From contig NZ_JAGRPM010000073.1 of assembly GCF_019449565.1 (NCBI RefSeq), positions 1 through 47,926 of the forward strand: a stretch of DNA of 47,926 nucleotides, written 5' to 3'. The position numbers were made by a program, and so were the translations under genes. This stretch comes from Rhodoblastus sp. (GTDB lineage Bacteria; Pseudomonadota; Alphaproteobacteria; Rhizobiales; Beijerinckiaceae). This document shows, one piece after another, positions 20,719 to 30,191 of this stretch (positions within the stretch are counted from its first letter, which is position 1; each line of letters begins with the position of its first letter). The notes below the pieces were generated by a model. That model was not told the DNA's origin. It did no database searches and saw only the letters and a list, made by a program, of their open reading frames with translations.

Positions 20719-22020
20719 ATGACCGACCTTTCTCCCCGCGAAATCGTATCCGAACTCGACCGCTACATCATCGGCCAGAAGGACGCGAAACGCGCCGTGG
20801 CGATCGCATTGCGCAATCGCTGGCGGCGATTGCGGCTCGAAGGGATGATGCGGGAAGAGGTTTTACCCAAGAACATCCTGATGATCGGGCCAACCGGCTG
20901 CGGCAAGACCGAGATCGCGCGCCGCCTCGCGCGCCTCGCCAATGCGCCGTTCCTGAAGGTCGAGGCGACCAAATTCACCGAAGTCGGCTATGTGGGCCGC
21001 GACGTCGAGCAGATCGTGCGCGATCTGGTCGAGATCGGCATTTCTTTGGTCAAGGAGACCAAGCGAAAGGATGTCGAGGCGCGGGCCCAGCTTGCAGCTG
21101 AGGAGCGCATCGTCACAGCGCTGGTCGGGGCCAATTCGAGCGCAGCCACCCGCGACGCCTTTCGAAGGAAATTGCGGGCGGGCGAGCTGGAAGACAAGGA
21201 GATCGAAGTCGAGATCGCCACGTCCTCCGCGCCTGCGATGCCGATGTTCGACTTGCCGAACATGCCGGGGGCCTCGGTCGGCGCGATTTCGCTGGGCGAT
21301 ATTTTCGGCAAGCCGTCACGCGCCAAGCAGCAGAAACTGCTGGTCAAGGACGCACGCGCGCCGCTGCTGGCCGAGGAAAGCGAGAAATTGCTCGATCAGG
21401 ACGAGATCGTGCGGCTGGCGATCCGCGAAGTCGAGAACAACGGGATCGTATTTCTCGACGAAATCGACAAGATCTGCGCCAAGGACGGCCGTAGCGGCGA
21501 CGTCTCCCGCGAAGGCGTCCAGCGCGATCTCCTGCCCCTGATCGAGGGGACGACAGTCGCCACCAAGCATGGCTCCGTCAAGACGGACCATATCCTGTTC
21601 ATCGCCTCGGGCGCGTTTCATGTCGCCAAGCCTTCCGACCTCTTGCCGGAACTGCAAGGCCGCCTGCCGATTCGGGTCGAATTGTCGTCGCTCGACGAGG
21701 ATGATTTTCGCCGCATCCTCACCCAGCCCGAAGCGAGCCTCGTCAAGCAATATCGCGCCTTGCTGGAGACGGAGGGCGTGACTCTCGACTTTACCGAAGA
21801 CGCCATCGACGCTCTGGCCCGGGTTGCGGTTCAGGTCAATTCGAGCGTCGAGAATATCGGGGCGCGCCGCCTGCAAACGGTGATGGAGCGGGTGCTCGAC
21901 GACGTCAGTTTCGCCGCGGGCGATCATTCCGGCCAAATCGTCACGGTTGACGGCGCCTATGTCGAGGAACGTGTCGGCGATCTCGCGCGCAATGTCGATT
22001 TGAGCCGATTCATCTTGTGA
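20719..22020 (+). CDS. hslU: HslUV protease ATPase subunit HslU
   Basis: AAA+ unfoldase that feeds proteins to HslV. It has 433 residues. Walker A is [17 protein letters not shown] near residue 55, Walker [11 protein letters not shown] near 245, with a Gly-Tyr pore loop (EVGYVGRD) near 90. The variable I domain is around residues 110-230. It ends with the conserved DLSRFIL tail that docks into HslV. Confidence 0.96.
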   Translation: MTDLSPREIVSELDRYIIGQKDAKRAVAIALRNRWRRLRLEGMMREEVLPKNILMIGPTGCGKTEIARRLARLANAPFLKVEATKFTEVGYVGRDVEQIVRDLVEIGISLVKETKRKDVEARAQLAAEERIVTALVGANSSAATRDAFRRKLRAGELEDKEIEVEIATSSAPAMPMFDLPNMPGASVGAISLGDIFGKPSRAKQQKLLVKDARAPLLAEESEKLLDQDEIVRLAIREVENNGIVFLDEIDKICAKDGRSGDVSREGVQRDLLPLIEGTTVATKHGSVKTDHILFIASGAFHVAKPSDLLPELQGRLPIRVELSSLDEDDFRRILTQPEASLVKQYRALLETEGVTLDFTEDAIDALARVAVQVNSSVENIGARRLQTVMERVLDDVSFAAGDHSGQIVTVDGAYVEERVGDLARNVDLSRFIL

Positions 22021-22119
22021 TCGAGCGGATTCGGCGGATGTTTCGCCGGTTCCGCCTCTTGCCAGAGCAATGGCGCGAAGCCATAAGACGGCGATCCCAT
22101 TCTTCCCGCCCGGACGCCG

Positions 22120-23154
22120 ATGACCTCATTTCCCGAACGTGTCTTTTCCGGAATTCAGCCGACCGGCAATCTTCATCTCGGCAATTATCTGGGCGCCATC
22201 GTCAAATTCGTCGCGCTGCAGAAGACGCATGAGTGCCTGTTCTGCGTCGTCGACCTGCACGCGATCACCGTGCCGCAGGAGCCGAATGAATTGCGCGCCG
22301 CGATCCGCAAGATCGCAGCAGCCTATATCGCTTCGGGCGTCGACCCGGTCAAAAACATCATCTTCAATCAAAGCCAGGTGGCGGAACACGCGGAGCTGGC
22401 CTGGGTCTTCAATTGCGTCGCCCGCATGGGCTGGCTCAATCGCATGACCCAGTTCAAGGAAAAGGCGGGCAAGGATCGCGAAAACGCCTCGATCGGCCTG
22501 TTCGCCTATCCGACCCTGATGGCGGCGGACATCCTGCTTTACCGCGCCACCCATGTTCCGGTCGGCGAAGACCAGAAGCAGCACATTGAACTGGCGCGCG
22601 ATATCGCCCAGAAATTCAACAATGATTTCGCCGACTCCATCGCGGCCAATGGACATGTCGGCGGCTTCTTTCCCTTGCCGGAGCCCTTGATTCAGGGGCC
22701 GGCGGCGCGCGTGATGAGCCTGCGCGACGGGTCGAAGAAAATGTCGAAATCGGACCCGTCCGAATATTCGCGCATCAGCCTTTCCGACGATTCCGACACG
22801 ATCGCGCAAAAGGTTCGCAAGGCGAAGACCGACCCGGAGCCTTTGCCGACGGATAAGGAGGGCCTGAGCGGCCGTCCAGAAGCGGAAAACCTGATCGGAA
22901 TCTTTGCGGCTTTGAATGATTCGACGACTGAAGCCGTCTTGCAGCAGTTCGGAGGCGCGCAATTCTCGGCCTTCAAGCAGCAGCTTGTCGACCTCGCCGT
23001 GGCCAAGCTCGGCCCGATCGGCGCGGAAATGCGGCGCCTCGAACAGGATCCTGCCTACATTGATTCGGTCCTGCGCGACGGCTCGCAGCGAGCGCGGGCG
23101 ATCGCGGGGCCGATCATGAATCAGGTCAAGGACGTCCTGGGTCTCATCCGCTGA
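22120..23154 (+). CDS. trpS: Tryptophanyl-tRNA synthetase
   Basis: Class I aminoacyl-tRNA synthetase for tryptophan, 344 residues. The HIGH-type motif reads [10 protein letters not shown] near residue 17 and the KMSKS loop is complete ([13 protein letters not shown] near 208). SGIQPTG before the first motif is typical. It lies about 100 bases after hslU, probably with its own promoter. Confidence 0.96.
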   Translation: MTSFPERVFSGIQPTGNLHLGNYLGAIVKFVALQKTHECLFCVVDLHAITVPQEPNELRAAIRKIAAAYIASGVDPVKNIIFNQSQVAEHAELAWVFNCVARMGWLNRMTQFKEKAGKDRENASIGLFAYPTLMAADILLYRATHVPVGEDQKQHIELARDIAQKFNNDFADSIAANGHVGGFFPLPEPLIQGPAARVMSLRDGSKKMSKSDPSEYSRISLSDDSDTIAQKVRKAKTDPEPLPTDKEGLSGRPEAENLIGIFAALNDSTTEAVLQQFGGAQFSAFKQQLVDLAVAKLGPIGAEMRRLEQDPAYIDSVLRDGSQRARAIAGPIMNQVKDVLGLIR

Positions 23155-23256
23155 TTGAGGCGTGAGAGCCAATCAGCCCTTTTTATTGCGGCGCCAGAGG
23201 ATTATCTTCTGTCCATTCCATCTCCGGCCTTGAACCGGATGATCCCGGAGGCATGC

Positions 23257-23817
23257 ATGTTCATTCAAACGGAATCGACCCCCAATCCCGCCACCCTCAA
23301 ATTCCTTCCGGGCGGACCCGTGCTGGAAAACGGCTCGCGCGACATGCCGAGCCTGGACGAAGCCAGGGCTTCGCCCCTCGCCAGCGCCCTTTTCACGATT
23401 GAAGGCGTTAGCGGCGTGTTTCTGGGGCCGGACTTCATCTCGGTCACGAAATCCTCCGGCGAATGGCAGCATCTCAAGCCTGCCATCCTCGGCGCCATCA
23501 TGGAGCATTTCATGTCCGGGGGGCCGATCCTTTCCCCCGATGCCGCAGCGCCCGACGCGTCGCAACAGGAGTTTTTCGCTCCCGAACATGCGGAAACGGT
23601 CGTGGCGATCAAGGAACTGCTTGAGAATCAAGTGCGTCCGGCGGTCGCGAGCGATGGCGGCGACATCGTTTTCCGCGGGTTCAAGGATGGCGTGGTCTAT
23701 CTCCACATGAAGGGCGCCTGTTCCGGCTGTCCCTCCTCGACCGCGACCCTGAAACGCGGCATTCAGAATCTGCTGTGCCATTACCTGCCCGATGTGAAAT
23801 CGGTCGAGCAGGTCTGA
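23257..23817 (+). CDS. nfuA: Iron-sulfur scaffold, NfuA/NifU C-terminal type
   Basis: Carries and transfers Fe-S clusters to client enzymes. It has 186 residues. The N-terminal Nfu_N domain begins MFIQTESTPNPATLKFLPG, and the C-terminal NifU domain carries the cluster motif CSGC in KGACSGCPSSTATLKRG near residue 155. The ATG at 23257 has GGAGG about eight bases upstream; an upstream reading to 23155 is not needed. Confidence 0.93.
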   Translation: MFIQTESTPNPATLKFLPGGPVLENGSRDMPSLDEARASPLASALFTIEGVSGVFLGPDFISVTKSSGEWQHLKPAILGAIMEHFMSGGPILSPDAAAPDASQQEFFAPEHAETVVAIKELLENQVRPAVASDGGDIVFRGFKDGVVYLHMKGACSGCPSSTATLKRGIQNLLCHYLPDVKSVEQV

Positions 23818-23868
23818 AGCGGCGGTCGAGGACTTTCGCCCCTTTGATGCGAGCCAGACCATAGGCCC

Positions 23869-24558
23869 ATGCGCATACTCGCCATCGATACCGCCTTGCC
23901 TGCCGTTTCCGTCTGTGTGCTCGATGCTGGCGAAAACCAGCCCGTGGCCAGGGAATCTGTGCCGATGGACAAGGGCCATGCCGAGGCGTTGATGCCTATG
24001 GTGGCGCGGGTCATGGCGCAGGTCGAGGGCGGATTCGTTTCGATCGACCGCGTCGCGGTCACGGTCGGCCCCGGCTCATTTACCGGCATTCGGATCGGCG
24101 TCGCCGCCGCGCGCGGCATCGCGCTCGCGCGGGGTATCGAGGCGGTCGGCGTTTCGACGCTGGCGGCCTTTGCTGCGCCGCTCCTGTCTGAGGAATCGGA
24201 AGGAATCGTCGCCGCCGCGATCGACGCACGGCATGGCCACGTATTCTTCACGGCCTATGGCCCCGCGGGCCGCATCCTGACCTCGCCCCGCATTCTCGCC
24301 CTTCGCGACGCCTGCCGCCTGCTCGGCGCCGGCCGCATTCGCGCGGTCGGTTCTGGCGCGATCCTGTTGCGCGATGAGGCGGCGATTTATGGCGGCGACA
24401 TACATGTCGCCGACGCCTCTCCCGCGCCCGATATTCTCGCAGTGGCGCGGCTCGGCCTTGTCGCCGATCCGGCCAACGCTCCCGCGCGGCCGATTTACCT
24501 CAAGGCGCCGGACGTCAAGCCCGGCATCAAGCCGTCGATCCCGGTCGTCGCCTCATGA
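23869..24558 (+). CDS. tsaB: tRNA threonylcarbamoyladenosine protein TsaB
   Basis: Partner of TsaD and TsaE in making t6A37 on ANN-reading tRNAs. ASKHA-fold protein of 229 residues opening MRILAIDTALPAVSV, with the signature GPGSFTGIRIGVAAARGIA near residue 67. Its stop overlaps the rimI start by four bases (ATGA), indicating coupling. Confidence 0.94.
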   Translation: MRILAIDTALPAVSVCVLDAGENQPVARESVPMDKGHAEALMPMVARVMAQVEGGFVSIDRVAVTVGPGSFTGIRIGVAAARGIALARGIEAVGVSTLAAFAAPLLSEESEGIVAAAIDARHGHVFFTAYGPAGRILTSPRILALRDACRLLGAGRIRAVGSGAILLRDEAAIYGGDIHVADASPAPDILAVARLGLVADPANAPARPIYLKAPDVKPGIKPSIPVVAS

Positions 24559-25037
24559 AGCCGCCCTTTTTCTGGCGCGCCACGTCGCAGGACGCCGCGC
24601 CGCGCCTGCTTCGTCCCGCCGATGCGACAGGCTGCGCCGATCTTCACGCAACCAGTTTCGCCCACCCGTGGTCCTCGTCCGAATTCGAGGCCTTGCTGGC
24701 CGATTCCGCCTGTTTCGGCGACGGGATGCTCGACCGGGCGAAAATGGCGGGCTTCATTCTGTCGCGCCGCGCCGCCGATGAAGCGGAGGTGCTGACCGTC
24801 GTCGTCGCGTCCTCCGCGCGCCGAAAGGGCTGCGGCCGCCGCCTTCTTGCCGCGCATCTGGCGCGGCTGGCCGCGCTCGGCGTCGCCAAGGTCTTTCTCG
24901 AGGTCGAGGAAGGCAATGCGGCGGCTCTCGCGCTCTATCGCCGTTTCGGCTTTTCCGTCGAGGGAAGGCGCAAGAATTATTACGCGAAGTCCGACGGCGG
25001 TCGCGGCGATGCCTTGATCATGCGGCGCATTCTTTGA
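24555..25037 (+). CDS. rimI: Ribosomal-protein-alanine N-acetyltransferase RimI
   Basis: GNAT acetyltransferase that modifies the N-terminal Ala of ribosomal protein S18. It has 160 residues. The acetyl-CoA loop is SARRKGCGRRLLAAHL near residue 90 and the C-terminal ALALYRRFGFSVEGRRKNYY stretch matches the RimI subgroup. The ATGA overlap with tsaB supports the start. Confidence 0.9.
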   Translation: MKPPFFWRATSQDAAPRLLRPADATGCADLHATSFAHPWSSSEFEALLADSACFGDGMLDRAKMAGFILSRRAADEAEVLTVVVASSARRKGCGRRLLAAHLARLAALGVAKVFLEVEEGNAAALALYRRFGFSVEGRRKNYYAKSDGGRGDALIMRRIL

Positions 25038-25098
25038 TGAATGTCGCTCCGATCGCCCTCGTCATAAATCGGTCATTGCTTCTGCCTAACCGGCGCCC

Positions 25099-25893
25099 AT
25101 GCCCTATCTCCGCGCAGCTCTCCTGATCTTCGCCCTCAGCGGCTTCTATCTCATCGGCGTGCCGCTACAGCGGCTGGCGCGCCGGCGGGGCTGGGCCTTG
25201 TCGCGCGAGATTCCGCCGTTTTTCGCGCGCACGGTCTGCGCGCTCCTCGGTCTGCGCGTCCGGTTCGAGGGCGAGGAACTTGGGCCGAAGCCGCGCATGA
25301 TCGTCGCCAATCATGTCTCCTGGAGCGATATTCTCGCTCTGGCCCGCCGGGAAACGCCCTGCTTCGTCGCCAAGAGCGAGGTCGCGGGCTGGCCGTTGCT
25401 CGGCGCCTTTGCCCGCGTCCAGGACACGATTTTCGTGCGGCGGGACAGCCGGACCGAGGTGCCGCGCGTCAATGCGGCCATGGCGGAAAAGATGGTGGCT
25501 GGCGAGGACGTCCTGCTATTCGGCGAAGGAACCTCCACCGACGGCGCGGGCGTCCTCAGCTTCAAGCCGTCGCATTTTGCGGCGGCGCGCGATGTTTTTC
25601 GGCTGTTTCCGGAAACATCCGCTGTGACGGTCCAGCCTGTGGCGATCACCTATACCCACGCGCGCGGCGAACCGCTCGACGAGGCGGGACGCCGGGCTCT
25701 GGCCTGGTTTGGCGACGCCGACCTTGCGCCGCATATCTGGCTGCTGCTGAAGAGCGCCCCGGTCGATTGCGTCATTGATTTTGGCGAACCTCTGTCCTTT
25801 GCGCCGGAGAGCGACCGCAAGGCTGTGGCGCTCGAAACGGAAGCGAGGGTGCGCGCGCTCGCTGAGGCCCAGATCGCCAGGTTGCAGGCCTGA
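25099..25893 (+). CDS. Lysophospholipid acyltransferase, PlsC/OlsA-like
   Basis: Membrane-bound acyltransferase of 264 residues. An N-terminal hydrophobic helix is followed by the HX4D catalytic motif NHVSWSD near residue 75 and the second motif FGEGTSTDG near 141. It could be 1-acylglycerol-3-phosphate acyltransferase (PlsC) or the lyso-ornithine-lipid acyltransferase OlsA. In Sinorhizobium, olsA occupies this position upstream of miaB, which favours OlsA by synteny. No olsB is in the window to confirm it. Confidence 0.85.
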   Translation: MPYLRAALLIFALSGFYLIGVPLQRLARRRGWALSREIPPFFARTVCALLGLRVRFEGEELGPKPRMIVANHVSWSDILALARRETPCFVAKSEVAGWPLLGAFARVQDTIFVRRDSRTEVPRVNAAMAEKMVAGEDVLLFGEGTSTDGAGVLSFKPSHFAAARDVFRLFPETSAVTVQPVAITYTHARGEPLDEAGRRALAWFGDADLAPHIWLLLKSAPVDCVIDFGEPLSFAPESDRKAVALETEARVRALAEAQIARLQA

Positions 25894-25985
25894 ACCAAAA
25901 ATTACGCGCGCTTTCTTATCGGCGGCGGTAAAATCGGTTATTGGTGGAATGACTCCAGAGCCGTCCCGGAGGGACCATTTCAATT

Positions 25986-27413
25986 TTGCAGCCTGATCCC
26001 GATATCGCGCGCGCCGAAGCCGAGACTGTGCCGCCCCAAGGCAGAAAGCTTCTCGTCAAATCCTATGGCTGCCAGATGAACGCCTATGACGCGGCGCGCA
26101 TGGCTGACGTGCTCGCGCCGGAAGGCTTTGTCGAAACCAGCGACGTCGAGGACGCCGACCTTGTCGTTCTGAACACCTGCCATATCCGCGAAAAGGCGTC
26201 GGACAAGGTCTTTTCGGAGCTGGGAAAGCTGCGCGTACTCAAGGAGGCCCGCAAGGCGGAAGGCAAGGCTCTGCAAATTGCGGTCGCCGGCTGCGTCGCG
26301 CAGGCCGAAGGCGCGGAAATCCTGCGCAAGCAACGCGCGGTCGATCTTGTCGTGGGGCCCCAGAGCTACCATCGCTTGCCCGAAATGCTGCGGCAGGCGG
26401 CCCACGGCCCGGTGATCGATACGGAATTTCCCGTCGAGGACAAGTTTGACCATCTGACCGAGCCCTCGGAAGAGAAGATCCGCCAGCGCGGCGTTTCGTC
26501 TTTCCTGACCGTTCAGGAGGGATGCGACAAATTCTGCTCTTTCTGCGTGGTGCCCTATACGCGGGGCGCGGAAACCTCGCGCGATGTAGGCAAGATCGTT
26601 GCGGAAGCGGAACATCTGGCGCGCTCCGGCGTCCGCGAAATCACCCTGCTGGGCCAGAACGTCAACGGCTATCATGGCATTGGCGAAGACGGCGGCGATT
26701 GGTCGCTGGCGAGATTGATCGAGCGCCTTGCCGGGATCGGCGGCCTCGCGCGCCTGCGTTACATGACCAGCCATCCGAACGACATGGCGGAAGACCTCAT
26801 CCGCGCGCATCGCGAATTGCCGAGCCTCATGCCCTTCCTGCATCTCCCGGTGCAGTCGGGATCGGATCGGATTCTCGACGCCATGAACCGGAAGCACAAG
26901 GCCGACGACTATTTGCGTCTCGTCGAGCGCATCCGCGTGGCAAGGCCTGACATCGCCCTGTCGTCGGATTTCATCGTCGGCTTTCCCGGCGAGACGGAAG
27001 AGGACTTCAAGGCCACGCTGGCGCTTGCTCATGAAGTCGGCTTCGCTTCGACCTTCTTCTTCAAATATTCGGCGCGGGCCGGCACGCCGGGCGCCGAGCT
27101 GGACGACCAGATTTCCGAAGAGGTCAAATCGGAACGCCTCGCGCGCCTTTCGGAGGTGGTCGAGGCCCAGCGTCACGCCTTCAACGCCTCGATGGTCGGG
27201 CGCAGGATCGAAGTTCTTTTCGAAAAGGCGGGCAGGCGTCCGGGGCAGATCGCCGGGAAGTCGCCCTATCTCCAGCCTGTTCAGGTCGACGGGCCGGACG
27301 CGCTGATCGGCGAGACCGCGCTGGTCGACATCGTCGATTGTGGCACGAATTCATTGTTCGGCCGCCTTGTGGCGGGCGCGAGTCCGGCATTTCGCGCCGG
27401 GGAGGAAGTCTGA
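25986..27413 (+). CDS. miaB: tRNA 2-methylthio-N6-dimethylallyladenosine synthase
   Basis: Radical-SAM methylthiotransferase acting on i6A37 of tRNA, 475 residues. The UPF0004 domain provides three cluster cysteines (YGCQMN, NTCHIR, AGCVAQ). The radical-SAM motif is CDKFCSFC near residue 180, and a TRAM domain closes the protein. The start is TTG at 25986 with GGAGGG at 25968-25973; there is no in-frame ATG before the first conserved block. phoH follows after two bases. Confidence 0.94.
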   Translation: MQPDPDIARAEAETVPPQGRKLLVKSYGCQMNAYDAARMADVLAPEGFVETSDVEDADLVVLNTCHIREKASDKVFSELGKLRVLKEARKAEGKALQIAVAGCVAQAEGAEILRKQRAVDLVVGPQSYHRLPEMLRQAAHGPVIDTEFPVEDKFDHLTEPSEEKIRQRGVSSFLTVQEGCDKFCSFCVVPYTRGAETSRDVGKIVAEAEHLARSGVREITLLGQNVNGYHGIGEDGGDWSLARLIERLAGIGGLARLRYMTSHPNDMAEDLIRAHRELPSLMPFLHLPVQSGSDRILDAMNRKHKADDYLRLVERIRVARPDIALSSDFIVGFPGETEEDFKATLALAHEVGFASTFFFKYSARAGTPGAELDDQISEEVKSERLARLSEVVEAQRHAFNASMVGRRIEVLFEKAGRRPGQIAGKSPYLQPVQVDGPDALIGETALVDIVDCGTNSLFGRLVAGASPAFRAGEEV

Positions 27414-27415
27414 GC

Positions 27416-28486
27416 ATGGCTCTTGCCGATGGCTCGTTCGGGAAAGCCGAGCAGAATGCAGACGGTGGATCGGTCGAATTGGCGCTGACGCTTGACGACA
27501 ATCGGACGGCTTCGCTGGTTTTCGGCCAATATGACCAGAACCTCGCCCGCATCGAGCGCCGGCTGAATGTCGTTCTGAACACCAATGGCAATCATGTCGC
27601 CATCAAGGGGCCAGCCGAGGCCGCTGGCCATGCGCGCCGGGTGTTGCAGATCCTGTGCGATCGCGCCCGGAGCGGCCAGCTGGCGACCATGGGCGACGTC
27701 GATGGGGCGATTCAGGAATGCGCCCTTCAAGGCAATTTGTTCCCCAAGGAAGCGCCGACCCCGCGCTCGACCTTCGAGCAGATCGCAACGCGCAAGAAGG
27801 GCTCGGTGAGGGCGCGAACCGCCGCGCAGGACCTTTACATCCGGGAGTTGCGGCGTTTCGAGCTTGTCTTCGCGGCAGGCCCAGCCGGAACGGGCAAGAC
27901 CTGGCTCGCGGTCGGCCATGCGGTCTCCCTCCTCGAACAGGGGGTGGTCGAGCGGCTGATCCTGTCCCGGCCGGCGGTCGAGGCCGGGGAACGCCTTGGC
28001 TTCCTGCCAGGCGATATGCGCGAGAAGGTCGATCCCTATCTTCGCCCCATCTATGACGCCCTGCAGGATTTCATGGATCCGCGCATGGTCGAGCGCGGCA
28101 TGCAGACCGGGATGATCGAGGTTGCGCCGCTGGCCTTCATGCGCGGGCGCACCCTGACGAACGCCTGCGTCCTGCTGGACGAGGCGCAGAACGCAACGTC
28201 GATGCAGATGAAAATGTTTCTCACGCGTCTGGGCGAAGGCTCGCGGATGATCGTCACCGGCGATCCGACCCAGACCGATCTTCCTCCGGGCCAGCGATCC
28301 GGCCTGAGCGAAGCGATATCGCTGCTCTCAGGGCTGGAAGGCGTCGGCCATGTGACTTTCACCGACGAGGACGTCGTGCGGCACGATCTCGTGCGTCGGA
28401 TCGTCGGCGCCTATGAGGCGGCGACGCGACGCGAGCGGGAGAGGCCCGCGCCGCCTTCGCCAATCGACAAGGATTGGTCGCCATGA
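27416..28486 (+). CDS. PhoH-family ATPase (YbeZ)
   Basis: Cytoplasmic P-loop protein linked to rRNA maturation with YbeY. It has 356 residues. Walker A is AGPAGTGKTWLAVGHA near residue 157 and Walker B CVLLDEAQNAT near 252, with RNA-helicase-like motif TGDPTQTDLP. The N-terminal VFGQYDQNLARIE region is KH-like. The start ATG lies two bases after the miaB stop, and the stop overlaps ybeY (ATGA). Confidence 0.93.
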   Translation: MALADGSFGKAEQNADGGSVELALTLDDNRTASLVFGQYDQNLARIERRLNVVLNTNGNHVAIKGPAEAAGHARRVLQILCDRARSGQLATMGDVDGAIQECALQGNLFPKEAPTPRSTFEQIATRKKGSVRARTAAQDLYIRELRRFELVFAAGPAGTGKTWLAVGHAVSLLEQGVVERLILSRPAVEAGERLGFLPGDMREKVDPYLRPIYDALQDFMDPRMVERGMQTGMIEVAPLAFMRGRTLTNACVLLDEAQNATSMQMKMFLTRLGEGSRMIVTGDPTQTDLPPGQRSGLSEAISLLSGLEGVGHVTFTDEDVVRHDLVRRIVGAYEAATRRERERPAPPSPIDKDWSP

Positions 28487-28986
28487 GGCTGGCCATAGAA
28501 GCCGCTGTGGAATGTTCGCAGTGGGAAAAGCTGGCGAACCTGGACGGCTTTCTCGCCGAAAGCCTGCAGGCGGTCTTGGATGAAACCGGCGAGGACGTCC
28601 GGGAAGGCGCGGAGGTCAGTTTCCTGTTCTGCGACGACGCGCGCATCCGTGAGCTCAACCGTCAGTTTCGGAGCAAGGACAAGCCCACCAACGTCCTGTC
28701 CTTTCCGGGGCCAGAACCTCTGGAAGAGGCGCAATTCCTCGGCGACATCGCGCTAGCCTTTGAGACGATCGCGCGGGAAGCGCAGGAACAGGGCAAATCG
28801 CTCGAACATCATTGCCGTCACATGATCGTCCACGGATTTCTGCATCTTCTGGGCTATGATCATGAAGAATCCGTGGAAGCCGAACAAATGGAAGCGACGG
28901 AAATCCGGATTCTTCGGGCCTTAGGCGTTGAAGACCCTTATTGCGAAGACAACCATAGAGAGACCGAAGTCAATGGGCGCGCCTGA
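28483..28986 (+). CDS. ybeY: Endoribonuclease YbeY
   Basis: Zinc endoribonuclease needed for 16S rRNA 3'-end maturation and 70S quality control. It has 167 residues with the metal motif HGFLHLLGYDHEE near residue 118 and the TNVLSFPGPE stretch near 70. The ATG overlaps the phoH stop by four bases, and the 3' end overlaps corC by 14 bases, so all three are translated together. Confidence 0.94.
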   Translation: MRLAIEAAVECSQWEKLANLDGFLAESLQAVLDETGEDVREGAEVSFLFCDDARIRELNRQFRSKDKPTNVLSFPGPEPLEEAQFLGDIALAFETIAREAQEQGKSLEHHCRHMIVHGFLHLLGYDHEESVEAEQMEATEIRILRALGVEDPYCEDNHRETEVNGRA

Positions 28987-30010
28987 ACGGGACATTGAGG
29001 AAACGCCTTCTGTCGAGCGAAGTCCCGGCAAACCGAGCGGCTCCGTCCTTGAACGACTGAGGTCCCTGTTCGGAATGAGCGGAGCCTCGATCCGCGATGA
29101 TATCGAGGACGCGCTCGACGACGCCTCGGTCGCCGGCGATTTCAGCCCTCAAGAACGGACCATGCTCAAGAATGTGCTGGGTCTGCATGAGGTCAGGGTC
29201 AGTGACGTCATGGTGCCTCGCGCCGATATCCTGTCCGTGCCGATTGAAGCGTCGCTCGCAGCCGTACTTGCGACCTTTCGCACCGCTGGCCATTCACGTT
29301 TTCCCGTCATCGGCGAGACGCTCGACGATCCCCGCGGCATGGTTCACATCAGGGATTTCGTCGATTTCGTCGCCGCGGAGGCCGAGAAAAGCCTGGCGCA
29401 GCGCCGGATTAGATCAAATGGAGCCCCGGCGTCCGACAGTTTGGCGGACCCTGTGGCGAACGAAAACGCTCAGCTCATGCCGGTCGATCTCGGCATTTCG
29501 CTTGAGACGGCGGGCATTCTGCGCCCCGTCCTGTTTGCGCCGCCGTCCATGCCGGCTCTGGATCTTCTCGTCAAAATGCAGGCGACCCGCACGCATATGG
29601 CGTTGGTGATCGACGAATATGGCGGAACCGATGGCCTGGTCTCGATCGAGGACATTGTCGAAATGATTGTCGGCGATATCGAAGACGAGCATGATCTCGA
29701 TGAAAGTCCGAAAATCGAACTGGTCGCGCCGGGAATTTTTGTCGCCGATGCGCGCGTGGGTCTCGAGGAGGCGTCCGAACGCACGGGGCTGAACCTGTCG
29801 GCTCATGGCGAACACGAAGAGGTCGACACTTTGGGCGGCCTCGCCGCGGCCTTCGCTGGGCGCGTCCCGATTCGCGGCGAAGTCGTCGCCAGTCCGGGCC
29901 GGGATTTCGAATTCGACATTCTCGACGCCGATCCCCGCCGGGTGAAGCGGCTGAAGCTGCGCCTCATCGACGAAAAATCGGCCGCCGCGCCCGAACCTCC
30001 GCCCGAATGA
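28973..30010 (+). CDS. Hemolysin-family CBS domain protein, CorC/TlyC type
   Basis: Soluble protein of 345 residues with two CBS domains (MVPRADILSVP near residue 76 and MALVIDEYGGTDGLVSIEDI near 210) and a C-terminal CorC/HlyC domain ending DILDADPRRVKRLKLR. Family members are tied to Mg/Co efflux or to rRNA maturation with YbeY. An insert of about 40 residues rich in Ala, Ser and Asp separates the CBS units. The start at 28973 lies in the ybeY tail with AGAGAG upstream. Confidence 0.9.
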   Translation: MGAPERDIEETPSVERSPGKPSGSVLERLRSLFGMSGASIRDDIEDALDDASVAGDFSPQERTMLKNVLGLHEVRVSDVMVPRADILSVPIEASLAAVLATFRTAGHSRFPVIGETLDDPRGMVHIRDFVDFVAAEAEKSLAQRRIRSNGAPASDSLADPVANENAQLMPVDLGISLETAGILRPVLFAPPSMPALDLLVKMQATRTHMALVIDEYGGTDGLVSIEDIVEMIVGDIEDEHDLDESPKIELVAPGIFVADARVGLEEASERTGLNLSAHGEHEEVDTLGGLAAAFAGRVPIRGEVVASPGRDFEFDILDADPRRVKRLKLRLIDEKSAAAPEPPPE

Positions 30011-30191
30011 ATTCGGCGCGGGGTCAGATCCCTCTCGCCCTTTCCTGGGGGAAAGTTGAACTTCGGCGCGGCCGAGGTTCGCATCCCCGCAATCGCCGAA
30101 CTAGAATCCCGTTCGTTTTTTGATCCGCGCCCCGATCCGGTGAATTTTGCCGCGCGGCGTCGCCGGATCGCCTCCCTGCCGGGAACGCCCG

